Notes: generated by a model from the sequence alone, not told the origin. DNA of 6,734 nucleotides from an uncultured Bacteroidales bacterium (GCA_945787425.1 CALZHO010000045.1:1-6734); one strand, 5' to 3'; positions 1 through 6,503 are shown, counted from the stretch's first letter. A program made the numbers and translations.

Positions 1-1480
1 GGATACGGGCATAGGTATATTGGATGAAGGGACCTGTATTGCCGTTGAAGTCGATACTCTCCTCTGGGTTGAAGAGCATGTTCTTGCGGGGATCGACCTT
101 CAGGATAAAGTACTTCAATGCACCCAAACCTACCACGCGAGCAATCTCGTTGGCTTCTTCCTCAGTGATGTCGGGCAGGGTATTGACTTTGTCTTTGGAT
201 ATCTCTTTCGCGTCCGCAATCATTTGTGCCATTAGGTCGTCAGCATCTACCACCGTACCCTCGCGGCTTTTCATCTTACCATTGGGCAACTCCACCATAC
301 CATAACTGAAGTGCACCAATTCCTTGCCGAATGGGAAGCCCAGACGGTCGAGCAAGATACTCAGTACCTTGAAGTGGTATTCCTGCTCATTACCAACGAC
401 ATACACCATCTTATCGATAGGGTAGTCTTCGAAGCGCAATTTGGCGGTGCCGATGTCTTGGGTCATATATACGGATGTACCGTCTGCACGGAGAAGAAGC
501 TTCTCATCGAGTCCATTTTGCGCGAGGTCAGCCCATACAGAGCCATCTTCGCGGCGGTAGAAGTCGCCTTTGGCGAGGCCGCGTTCTACTTCGCCTTTGC
601 CCACGAGATAGGTGTCGCTTTCGTAGTAAATCTTGTCGAAGCCCACACCCATTTGTTTGTATGTCTCGTCAAAACCTGCATACACCCATTCATTCATCTT
701 TTGCCAGAGAGCACGTACCTCTGGGTCGTTTTGTTCCCATTTTACGAGCATCGCTTGTGCCTCTTTGATGAGTGGCGCTTCTTTCTTGGCGGTCTCCTCG
801 TCCATACCTTGCGCCATGAGCTCTTTGATTTGAGCTTTGTATTCCACATCAAAGCGCACATAGTAATCACCAATCAGATGATCGCCTTTCTTGCCGCTAT
901 TCTCGGGTGTTTCGCCGTTACCGAACTTCTGCCAAGCCAACATGGACTTGCAGATATGGATACCACGGTCGTTCACGATATTGGTCTTAACTACATTCCA
1001 TCCGTTTGCTTCTTGGATCTTGGCGATGGAATAACCGAGTAGGTTATTGCGTACATGTCCAAGGTGCAATGGCTTATTGGTGTTAGGAGATGAGTACTCC
1101 ACCATCATGAGTGGTTTCTCGCCTTCGCCGCGGGAGAGTTGGCCGTACTCAGCATTTTCGGCAATTGCTTGGAGTTGTTCCACCCAATAACTTTGTGCAA
1201 TGCTGAGATTCAAGAATCCTTGTACTGCATTGTACTTCTCGATAAGTCCTTGTTCTTGGTTCTTGGTTCCTTGCTCCAATAACTTCTCGCCTACCTCTTG
1301 TGCCACCATGACTGGTGCTTTGCGAGCTGCTTTTACGAATGGGAATACGACCAATGTGATATCGCCTTCAAATTCAGCACGAGTCTTTTGAAACTGCACT
1401 TGTTCGGCAGTTATCTCAATGCCATAAAGGTTCTTGACTGCCTCTTGTACTTTAGGAATAAGTATTTCTTCTAATTTCAT
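1..1480 (-). CDS. argS: Arginyl-tRNA synthetase, 3' end cut off by window edge
   Basis: Class I aminoacyl-tRNA synthetase that charges tRNA-Arg with arginine in the cytoplasm. Reading leftwards from the ATG at 1480-1478, 493 codons are open and run off the left edge. Roughly residues 1-95 form the ArgS-specific N-terminal domain (MKLEEILIPKVQEAV at the start). The signature HLGH (HIGH motif) is at residues 139-142 within NKPLHLGHVRNN, and the second class I signature appears as KMKSRE at 402-407 in place of KMSKS, a form I associate with many bacterial ArgS proteins. The last visible residues read TGPFIQYTYARI, also typical. Bacteroidal ArgS is about 595 residues, so about 100 residues (DALR anticodon-binding domain) lie outside. 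The start follows an A/T-rich stretch with no Shine-Dalgarno, 20 bp after the PagL-like stop, so it is probably cotranscribed. Residues 70-78 (QGTKNQEQG) are low-complexity and encoded by a heptamer repeat. Confidence 0.97.
   Translation of the reverse strand, partial: MKLEEILIPKVQEAVKNLYGIEITAEQVQFQKTRAEFEGDITLVVFPFVKAARKAPVMVAQEVGEKLLEQGTKNQEQGLIEKYNAVQGFLNLSIAQSYWVEQLQAIAENAEYGQLSRGEGEKPLMMVEYSSPNTNKPLHLGHVRNNLLGYSIAKIQEANGWNVVKTNIVNDRGIHICKSMLAWQKFGNGETPENSGKKGDHLIGDYYVRFDVEYKAQIKELMAQGMDEETAKKEAPLIKEAQAMLVKWEQNDPEVRALWQKMNEWVYAGFDETYKQMGVGFDKIYYESDTYLVGKGEVERGLAKGDFYRREDGSVWADLAQNGLDEKLLLRADGTSVYMTQDIGTAKLRFEDYPIDKMVYVVGNEQEYHFKVLSILLDRLGFPFGKELVHFSYGMVELPNGKMKSREGTVVDADDLMAQMIADAKEISKDKVNTLPDITEEEANEIARVVGLGALKYFILKVDPRKNMLFNPEESIDFNGNTGPFIQYTYARI
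1247..1273. repeat. Heptamer repeat inside argS (GGTTCTT units on + strand)
   Basis: Two perfect consecutive TTCTTGG heptamers at 1253-1266, flanked by degenerate copies (CCTTG on the left, TTCCTTG on the right). On the coding strand the unit is GAACCAA, read over three units as about seven codons, giving the Thr-Lys-Asn-Gln-Glu-Gln stretch of the ArgS N-terminal domain (residues 72-77). Three units equal 21 bp, which keeps the frame. The repeat is short, so it may have arisen by local slippage. Confidence 0.55.
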
Positions 1481-1500
1481 ATTTTTGTTGTATATATTTA

Positions 1501-2709
1501 TCAATAATAAAATCCTACACCCAGACTTACAAACTCAACTTTTGTGATGTGACTCTTCATCATTGCTTGCACAAATATATGCCATGGCAGATGGTCATAA
1601 GTTTCGTTTAAATGTACAAGAGTGACGTTTAGCAAATCATAGGCATAAAAGATGGGTTTATCAATGCGTCCTGTGGGGGATTGTACAGCTTCGTTGTATG
1701 GCTCCAATTCTTTTACAGGGTCATACACATATGCTCCGATATGTATGCCTGTAGTAAAATGGCCAACCACAAATGTGGGTTGTATGCTCACGCCTACTCG
1801 CCAGCAGTCGCCTGCTTGTGCTGCTTCCAAATAGGTCTTTTCAAAATGGGTATCGCGTTGGATATATGCCCCGTCATAAAACACGTCCACACCACCGCCT
1901 AAATGGAAGATGGGGTGGGCATGCCAATAAGCAGCTGCATGCATTGAACCTACGAAAAAACGCTGCTGGTCTTTGTAGTACACCTCTCGTCCACTGGCTG
2001 TTCCTGCCATAACGATTGACCAACGTTTAGTTGTTGCCTTATTCCTCTCTCCATTGTCTTTATATGTGGCAGCACCCACCTTTGCACCATTGGGTGAATA
2101 GCGGAGTGCCAGTTCTGCTGCGAATAGGTTATATCCTGAATTAGGTTGGCGCAGACTACCATTGCTAATATGATACCACCCGCCTGCTAAACCCACTGAC
2201 CAACCTTGGGCAATAGGAAAATCCATATACAGCATCTCTGGAAAATAGAGATTCGTCACACTTCCGATACATTCATTCTCCCCCTCATAATCTTTAAACA
2301 TAAATTCCTCGGGCACCGTATTGCGATAGGTCTTGGTCATAAATGCCGCGCCAATACCAGGACGCAATCCCAAAACAAAGTGCTTGCTTTTGTATAGCGG
2401 AATATCCATGTAGGCATAAGGGGCGAAGGCTTGTCCTAATATGTCATGCGTGAGGTTCCAATAACTGAATCCAACTCCTACACCGGCTCCATTCCATGCT
2501 TGCATAGCTTTCCAACTTGGGTAAAAAGTGGCAGAGACATCTACCCCCCATGTAGGTCCAACCCATTTGCCTTCCGATTGGGCAATCTTATCCACTTTCC
2601 CGTCGGGCATAATCCAACCCACGTGTCCACCTATGCGGTAGTCAATATCTACGGCAAAAACCTGCGCAGCAAGAAGTAGCACGAGCGGTATAGTGATAGA
2701 TTTGCGCAT
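1501..2709 (-). CDS. PagL-like lipid A 3-O-deacylase family outer-membrane protein
   Basis: 402-residue predicted secreted protein. It begins with a clear signal peptide (MRKSIT, hydrophobic core PLVLLLAA, cleavage likely after VFA at residue 19). Alternating Gly/aromatic strands follow, and the C-terminus GVGFYY ends in an aromatic residue as outer-membrane barrels do. Residues 180-194 contain HISNGSLRQPNSGYN, which matches the PagL active-site segment: in Pseudomonas PagL the triad is His126, Ser128 and Glu140. Here His180 and Ser182 align, but the +14 position is Asn194, not Glu. Classical PagL is about 150-170 residues mature, so this is more than twice as long; the second half (about 228-402) looks like further strands, an arrangement I associate with Bacteroidota proteins annotated 'acyloxyacyl hydrolase'. 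The family removes the 3-O-linked acyl chain from lipid A at the outer leaflet; activity here is uncertain. It starts 5 bp after the crp-type stop, so the two are very likely translated from one mRNA. Confidence 0.8.
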   Translation of the reverse strand: MRKSITIPLVLLLAAQVFAVDIDYRIGGHVGWIMPDGKVDKIAQSEGKWVGPTWGVDVSATFYPSWKAMQAWNGAGVGVGFSYWNLTHDILGQAFAPYAYMDIPLYKSKHFVLGLRPGIGAAFMTKTYRNTVPEEFMFKDYEGENECIGSVTNLYFPEMLYMDFPIAQGWSVGLAGGWYHISNGSLRQPNSGYNLFAAELALRYSPNGAKVGAATYKDNGERNKATTKRWSIVMAGTASGREVYYKDQQRFFVGSMHAAAYWHAHPIFHLGGGVDVFYDGAYIQRDTHFEKTYLEAAQAGDCWRVGVSIQPTFVVGHFTTGIHIGAYVYDPVKELEPYNEAVQSPTGRIDKPIFYAYDLLNVTLVHLNETYDHLPWHIFVQAMMKSHITKVEFVSLGVGFYY

Positions 2710-2714
2710 ATTGA

Positions 2715-3413
2715 TTATCCCAATCTACTGATACGCGTCAGTTCATCTTCGTCAAGAATCTTAATTTTTCTTCCGTCGATGGCTATCAATCCTTCGCCTG
2801 CAAACTGGGATAATGTGCGTATAGCGTTAGAGGTGGTCATATTCGACATGTTGGCCAAGTCCTCACGCGCCATGTACATAGCAATAGTGGCCCCGTCTTC
2901 GTCCAATCCATAGGTGTGGCGTAATGTGAGTAACGATTCTGCCAAACGACCACGTATATGCTTCTGGGTCAGGTTGACTGTGCGTGATTCGGAGATGGCC
3001 AGGTCTTTTGCCATTGCTGCCAATACACTAAAGCAAAATTCATTATTGTGCTGTACCACTTTCAAAAATGCCTCGCGCCGAACGCGATACACCACAGTTG
3101 GCTCCAACGTACTGGCGCAAGACGAATGTGCATCACCAACTATAGCACTGCGATAGCCAAACATGTCGTGGGGCTTGAGCAAACGAATAATCTGTACGCG
3201 TTGTCCTACGCCTTCTTTGGATAGACGAACGGTACCTGAGATAACCATCATGATATGCGTCGGCATGTCACCTTCGCGATGGATCATCTCGTTTTTTCGG
3301 TATTTCTTTATCTCTGAATTCGTATCAATGAAGGCCTTTTGCTCTGGCGTAAGTGAACTCCAGAGGGGATTCATATCCCACAATTTGCCAAATTCTTCTT
3401 GATATTTACGCAT
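2715..3413 (-). CDS. Crp/Fnr family transcriptional regulator
   Basis: 232 residues, normal length for the family. Residues about 18-130 form the cyclic-nucleotide-binding-like beta-roll (EMIHREGDMPTHIMMVISG), about 130-155 the dimer helix, and about 156-225 a winged helix-turn-helix with EDLANMSNMTTSNAIRTL at 184-201. Aligned without gaps to E. coli CRP, recognition positions Arg180 and Glu181 become Thr194 and Ser195, while Arg185 is kept as Arg199, so a CRP-type TGTGA site is not expected. The effector loop reads FGYRSAIVGDAHSSCAS; the CRP Arg82 that holds the cAMP phosphate aligns with His96, so cAMP binding is doubtful. No N-terminal cysteine cluster is present, so it is not an Fe-S Fnr. 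The signal is unknown. The start at 3413 lies about 12-15 nt after the predicted transcription start. First gene of the crp/pagL-like/argS block, divergent from the glycosyltransferase. Confidence 0.92.
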   Translation of the reverse strand: MRKYQEEFGKLWDMNPLWSSLTPEQKAFIDTNSEIKKYRKNEMIHREGDMPTHIMMVISGTVRLSKEGVGQRVQIIRLLKPHDMFGYRSAIVGDAHSSCASTLEPTVVYRVRREAFLKVVQHNNEFCFSVLAAMAKDLAISESRTVNLTQKHIRGRLAESLLTLRHTYGLDEDGATIAMYMAREDLANMSNMTTSNAIRTLSQFAGEGLIAIDGRKIKILDEDELTRISRLG

Positions 3414-3432
3414 ACATTCGTTAATTTGTCTG

Positions 3433-3464
3433 CAAAGTTACGATTTTTTTACGAAACAAACAAA
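3433..3464 (-). promoter_or_regulatory. Predicted Bacteroidota-type promoter for the crp/fnr-type operon
   Basis: On the minus strand a TAACTTTG element (3440-3433) matches the Bacteroidota -7 consensus TAnnTTTG. A TTTG at 3464-3461 lies 20 bp upstream and fits the -33 element; a second TTTG at 3460-3457 gives a less usual 16-bp spacer. Transcription would start near 3426, leaving a leader of only about 12-15 nt before the ATG at 3413. The spacer contains a run of seven A/T pairs (3444-3450). Confidence 0.75.
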
Positions 3465-3503
3465 AAAAAACGAGAATATTATGCGTATTTCGAATATTTT
3501 TCG

Positions 3504-3511
3504 TAACTTTG
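3504..3511 (+). promoter_or_regulatory. Predicted -7 element for the glycosyltransferase gene
   Basis: TAACTTTG matches TAnnTTTG exactly. No good TTTG sits at the expected -33 position (around 3479-3484 the sequence is TTATGC), so this promoter may be weaker or need an activator. Transcription would start near 3518, upstream of the ATG at 3550 and downstream of the ATG at 3481, which decides the start of the glycosyltransferase. The leader is about 33 nt and A/T rich (T7 run at 3527-3533). Confidence 0.7.
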
Positions 3512-3549
3512 CAGTCGAAATTCAAATTTTTTTAATAAAATTGTTTATC

Positions 3550-4500
3550 ATGGATATATCTGTTTTAGTTCCATTGTATAATGAAGCGGAAAGTTTGCCT
3601 GCGTTGCATGAGTGGATTGTGCGTGTGATGAAGGAGCATAATTTTAGTTATGAGGTGGTATTTGTGAATGATGGCTCTACCGATGATTCCTGGTCTGTCA
3701 TTCGCTCTTTGCAAACCAAGGATAGCAATGTGCGCGGTATTTGTTTCCGCCGTAATTATGGCAAGTCCGCGGCATTGCATTGTGGCTTCCAAACGGCACA
3801 AGGGAATGTGGTGATTACAATGGACGCGGATTTACAGGACTCGCCAGACGAGATACCAGAGCTCTATCGTATGGTTATGCACGATGGGTATGATCTGGTG
3901 AGTGGTTGGAAGCAAAAACGGTATGATAATAAACTGACCAAGAATCTACCCAGCAAGTTGTTCAACGCCACCGCACGCCGCGTGACGGGAATCCAACTGC
4001 ACGATATGAACTGTGGCCTAAAGGCCTATCGCCAAGAGGTGGTGAAGAATATAGAGGTCTTCTCTGAGATGCACCGCTATATCCCTTATTTGGCAAAGAA
4101 TGCGGGTTTCACCAAGATTGGCGAGAAAGTGGTGCAGCACCGTAAACGTGAATTTGGCGAGAGCAAGTTTGGTATGAGCCGTTTTGTCAATGGCTATCTC
4201 GACTTAATCACGCTGTGGTTCTTGAACAAGTTTGGCAAGCAACCTATGCACTTCTTCGGTTTGGTGGGTAGTGTGATGTTTATTCTCGGATTGATTGCCA
4301 TCATGGTTGTTGGAGGCATGAAACTCTATGCGCTGGCTCATGGTGTGCGTGCTATGTTGGTGGGCGTGAATCCATACTTCCACTTGAGCATATTGATGAT
4401 GATTTTGGGTTGTATGCTCTTCCTCGCTGGATTCTTAGGAGAACTTATTATCCGTAACTCCAATGAGCGTAATAATTATCTAATCAAAGAGGAGTTATAG
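3550..4500 (+). CDS. Membrane-anchored family 2 glycosyltransferase (GtrB/ArnC/DPM1-like)
   Basis: 316 residues, the usual length for this group. The N-terminal GT-A domain (1-225) opens with MDISVLVPLYNEAESL and shows the nucleotide-binding DGSTDD at 41-46, the metal-binding DADLQD at 92-97 (DxD Asp92/Asp94) and a basic RKREFGESKFG segment at 198-208 near the acceptor side. Two hydrophobic segments follow, about 236-256 and 279-300, then a polar tail ending IKEEL. Known relatives transfer a sugar from a nucleotide donor to undecaprenyl or dolichyl phosphate on the cytoplasmic face of the inner membrane, for use in O-antigen or lipid A decoration; the sugar cannot be told from sequence. An in-frame ATG exists at 3481, but the 23 extra residues (IFRNFAVEIQIF) would span the promoter, and family members start at the MDISVLVP segment. 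Probably cotranscribed with the next gene 30 bp on. Confidence 0.93.
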   Translation: MDISVLVPLYNEAESLPALHEWIVRVMKEHNFSYEVVFVNDGSTDDSWSVIRSLQTKDSNVRGICFRRNYGKSAALHCGFQTAQGNVVITMDADLQDSPDEIPELYRMVMHDGYDLVSGWKQKRYDNKLTKNLPSKLFNATARRVTGIQLHDMNCGLKAYRQEVVKNIEVFSEMHRYIPYLAKNAGFTKIGEKVVQHRKREFGESKFGMSRFVNGYLDLITLWFLNKFGKQPMHFFGLVGSVMFILGLIAIMVVGGMKLYALAHGVRAMLVGVNPYFHLSILMMILGCMLFLAGFLGELIIRNSNERNNYLIKEEL

Positions 4501-4512
4501 GAGTCTGCCCCC

Positions 4513-4528
4513 CAGATTCTGGAATCTG
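4513..4528 (+). promoter_or_regulatory. Inverted repeat just before the start of the unknown gene
   Basis: CAGATTC-TG-GAATCTG is a perfect 7-bp inverted repeat in the 30-bp gap between the glycosyltransferase stop and the next ATG, ending 2 nt before that ATG. As RNA it can fold as a 6-bp stem with a CTGG loop. A run of six C precedes it (4508-4513) and no T run follows, so it does not look like an intrinsic terminator. It could limit ribosome access to the start or be a protein site; its role is not known. Confidence 0.4.
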
Positions 4529-4530
4529 CA

Positions 4531-5487
4531 ATGAGCAAATCCAACGACATATTTGATTTCTATCGTGAGACAGTCATCTTAACAGAAGATGATTGTGCTG
4601 ATTTCTTGGTGATTGTTCAGGACTCCCTTTCCCCCGATGATGGTGCTATGGCGGTTTCTGGTATCACATTGGCATTGTTGGAGCGTGATTGGAGCAAAGA
4701 GAAACTACTTCTCCTAATGAAGGCCTTCTCCTTGACGACATCCGATATTATACGCGAACGTGTCATCGTAGGACTCTTGCTCGCTATGATGAAGTACAAC
4801 ACGATTGTGCGTAACACAACCGATTTGTTAGATACTATTCAGGACATCCTCACCGAGGAACCTGAATTGAGTTTCACCGCTTTATGTAATATCGCGCGTA
4901 CTGCTAAAGTCAAACAATTGGAGAAGTTCAACCAGCAGATGGCTAAGGATATCATGCCCTTGATGAATCAAGTGGGGTCAGATGAGTTCTACGATGTGAT
5001 TCGCAAGCACCAAGGCGAGATGGAACGCATTGCGCGTATGCATTTAGACCAAAATTTCCTCATCTTCAAGACAGCTTATTATACCGATTTCTTCCGCAAT
5101 GCGGCATCGCACTGGTTTCAGCCTTGGAGGGATGAGCAGTTGCTCAATGTATCTGAGGACGAACGTGAACAGTTGCAGGAGATGATTGACTTATGGCCGA
5201 TGTGCGATAGCGATAAGTATGCTTTGCTGGGGATGTCCAATGTGATACGCGACACGCTGCGGGGACAACTGCAAGGCGATATGCTTGCTCAGATGGGCGA
5301 ATCCTTAGGGCATGCCAATATTGTCACTAATGGCTATGTACAGCAGTTGTATCGCTATTTTCGTTTGTCTTCTTTCACTTCCAGTACACCTTTTGACCTG
5401 GTGCCTTATTTGCGCAACACGCTTGTCTATCGATTGGTTGTTGTGGGCGAAAATGCCAAGAGAGCCATCAACGAATATCTGTCTTAA
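4531..5487 (+). CDS. Hypothetical helical protein, unknown function
   Basis: 318 residues, no signal peptide, no membrane segment, predicted cytosolic. I do not recognise a named domain. The composition (many Leu, Met, Glu, Asp, Arg, and repeated amphipathic stretches at about 40-70, 75-105, 112-150 and 205-245) suggests an all-helical, perhaps HEAT- or TPR-like fold. Marked segments are FKTAYYTDFFRNAASHWFQPW at 179-199 and YVQQLYRYFRLSSF at 269-282. These resemble, from memory only, the front half of larger Bacteroidales proteins whose C-terminal part carries TPR repeats; if so this copy is short. The start is fixed by the in-frame TAG of the glycosyltransferase 33 bp upstream and no other ATG between. 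Coding is supported by length, sensible composition and the close operon position. The stop overlaps the convergent M23 gene by 4 bp. Confidence 0.85.
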   Translation: MSKSNDIFDFYRETVILTEDDCADFLVIVQDSLSPDDGAMAVSGITLALLERDWSKEKLLLLMKAFSLTTSDIIRERVIVGLLLAMMKYNTIVRNTTDLLDTIQDILTEEPELSFTALCNIARTAKVKQLEKFNQQMAKDIMPLMNQVGSDEFYDVIRKHQGEMERIARMHLDQNFLIFKTAYYTDFFRNAASHWFQPWRDEQLLNVSEDEREQLQEMIDLWPMCDSDKYALLGMSNVIRDTLRGQLQGDMLAQMGESLGHANIVTNGYVQQLYRYFRLSSFTSSTPFDLVPYLRNTLVYRLVVVGENAKRAINEYLS

Positions 5488-6452
5488 TCCATCATTTGTC
5501 CAAAGTTGTTGGACAGTTGTATCATTTGATCATATTCTTCTGGAGACAGGTCGTAGAAGTAGTAGTTGCGGGGATCTACAGGACGACCGTTCAATCGTAC
5601 TTCATAGTGCAAGTGCGGACCTGTCGATTTGCCTGTGTTGCCTACCAAGGCTATAATATCTGAGCGGCGTACTTTTTGTCCCTTGCGCACCAGTGGTTTG
5701 TATAGATGGGCATACAATGTCTCATAGCCAAAACCATGGTCAAGAATAACGGTGTTGCCGTATCCCTGTTTCCAACCCGTAAATGTCACTTTCGCATTAC
5801 CTGTAGCAAAAACTTCGGTGCCTATCGGAGCGGTGAAGTCCATACCTTGGTGGAACTTGCGCACGTGATATACTGGGTCTATACGCATGCCGTATCCAGA
5901 TGCTACACGGGTCAAGTCTTTGTTCATGACGGGCTGAATAGCAGGTATGTTCTCCATTCGAATCTCTTGGTTCTTGGCCATTTCCACAATCTCGTCATAC
6001 GATTTGGATTGTACATAGATTTCTTTTTCCAGTACATCTACTTTCATAGCCAAGTCAGCCGACAATTGATTGTTGGTCATTTGGGCTATTTGTTCGTAGT
6101 ATGAAATCTTACGTTGTGTACCTTGTCGTATGCTGAGTGGAATAGGCTCTGCACCAAAGAGCACACGATAGAGGTTGTCATCTCTTTGTTGCAAGTCAGC
6201 CATCACGATTTGCATCTGATCCACCTGACGATTCAGCACTTCCAATTGCGATTGTATGGTTTCTTTCTCCCGTTGCAGCTGTTTCTCGCGTGGAGAAGGG
6301 AAGAACGTCAAGAACAGGAATAGGAATACGATTCCCAATATGATTCCTGCTACGATGTATATACCTGTTTGGCGTAACCAGTAGCCCAAACCTTGCTCCA
6401 CTTGCTCCATAGCAAGCGTCTCTGGATTGATTTTATATTTCTTTTTTATCAT
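5484..6452 (-). CDS. M23 family (LytM-type) murein metallopeptidase, inner-membrane anchored
   Basis: 322 residues. A short basic cytoplasmic start (MIKKKYKINPETL) leads to one membrane segment at about 29-51, then a periplasmic coiled coil (about 55-92, rich in Gln/Glu/Leu), a linker, and the C-terminal M23 domain (about 182-298). The zinc and catalytic residues all appear present: HQGMD (His201, Asp205), YAHLY (His249) and HLHYE (His280, His282). This argues for a working peptidoglycan endopeptidase rather than a degenerate EnvC/NlpD-type activator. Such proteins cut peptide cross-links in murein during growth or division. The gene lies 26 bp after the end of ygiQ with no TAnnTTTG promoter visible between, so it is probably read from the ygiQ transcript. 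Its TAA stop (5486-5484) shares TTAA with the stop of the opposing gene. Confidence 0.95.
   Translation of the reverse strand: MIKKKYKINPETLAMEQVEQGLGYWLRQTGIYIVAGIILGIVFLFLFLTFFPSPREKQLQREKETIQSQLEVLNRQVDQMQIVMADLQQRDDNLYRVLFGAEPIPLSIRQGTQRKISYYEQIAQMTNNQLSADLAMKVDVLEKEIYVQSKSYDEIVEMAKNQEIRMENIPAIQPVMNKDLTRVASGYGMRIDPVYHVRKFHQGMDFTAPIGTEVFATGNAKVTFTGWKQGYGNTVILDHGFGYETLYAHLYKPLVRKGQKVRRSDIIALVGNTGKSTGPHLHYEVRLNGRPVDPRNYYFYDLSPEEYDQMIQLSNNFGQMMD
5497..5515. other. Small hairpin just beyond the convergent stop codons
   Basis: TGTCCAA-AGTTG-TTGGACA gives a 7-bp stem with a 5-nt loop, starting 10 bp after the stop of the unknown gene and lying inside the last codons of the M23 gene (coding for part of SNNFGQMMD). 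No T run follows on the plus strand, so it is at best a weak 3'-end structure for the plus-strand transcript. It could equally be chance. Confidence 0.3.
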
Positions 6453-6461
6453 ATATCTTCG

Positions 6462-6503
6462 CCTTTAACTTTTAACCTTTAACCTTTAACCTTTAACCTT
6501 TCG
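6462..6503. repeat. Heptameric tandem repeat (GGTTAAA on minus strand), about six units
   Basis: On the plus strand six consecutive 7-bp units: CCTTTAA, CTTTTAA, then three perfect CCTTTAA, then CCTTTCG. The array begins inside the last codons of ygiQ and ends 10 bp before the start codon of the M23 gene. It therefore forms both the ygiQ C-terminus (RLKVKG) and nearly all of the gap. Each unit contains TTAA and 7 is not a multiple of 3, so three units place a TAA stop in every frame of both strands. No sign of an insertion sequence around it. Confidence 0.9.

Larger units (their letters stand above)
3430..3514. repeat. Perfect 14-bp inverted repeat spanning the divergent promoters
   Basis: CTGCAAAGTTACGA at 3430-3443 is the exact reverse complement of TCGTAACTTTGCAG at 3501-3514, separated by 57 bp. 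Each arm contains one TAACTTTG -7 element, so the repeat is at least partly explained by two divergent promoters of the same extended sequence. The identity goes beyond the consensus on both sides (TCG before, CAG after). Confidence 0.85.

Noticed and set aside
311..1042. A 243-codon open frame on the plus strand
   Set aside because: It lies fully antisense to argS, whose HLGH and KMKSRE motifs and continuous homology-like sequence make the minus strand the coding one; the plus frame has no recognisable features.
1572..1579. TATATTTG on the minus strand as a private argS promoter
   Set aside because: It fits TAnnTTTG but lies within the PagL-like coding region, has no TTTG 19-21 bp upstream and would leave an 85-nt leader; probably chance in A/T-rich codons.
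1652..2679. Several plus-strand open frames of 60-80 codons
   Set aside because: All are antisense to the PagL-like gene, overlap each other in different frames and have no protein-like features.
3481..3549. Upstream ATG giving a 339-residue glycosyltransferase
   Set aside because: The extra 23 codons overlap the predicted -7 element at 3504-3511, so the mRNA would start after this ATG; the family normally begins at the MDISVLVP segment.
5964..5977. CTTGGTTCTTGG in the M23 gene as a third heptamer array
   Set aside because: Less than two units, it codes for residues (KNQE) that fit the family at this place without any apparent insertion, and a 12-bp match is expected by chance in a window of this size.
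5706..6104. A 132-codon plus-strand open frame
   Set aside because: Antisense to the M23 gene, which has all its zinc-binding motifs; a shadow frame.
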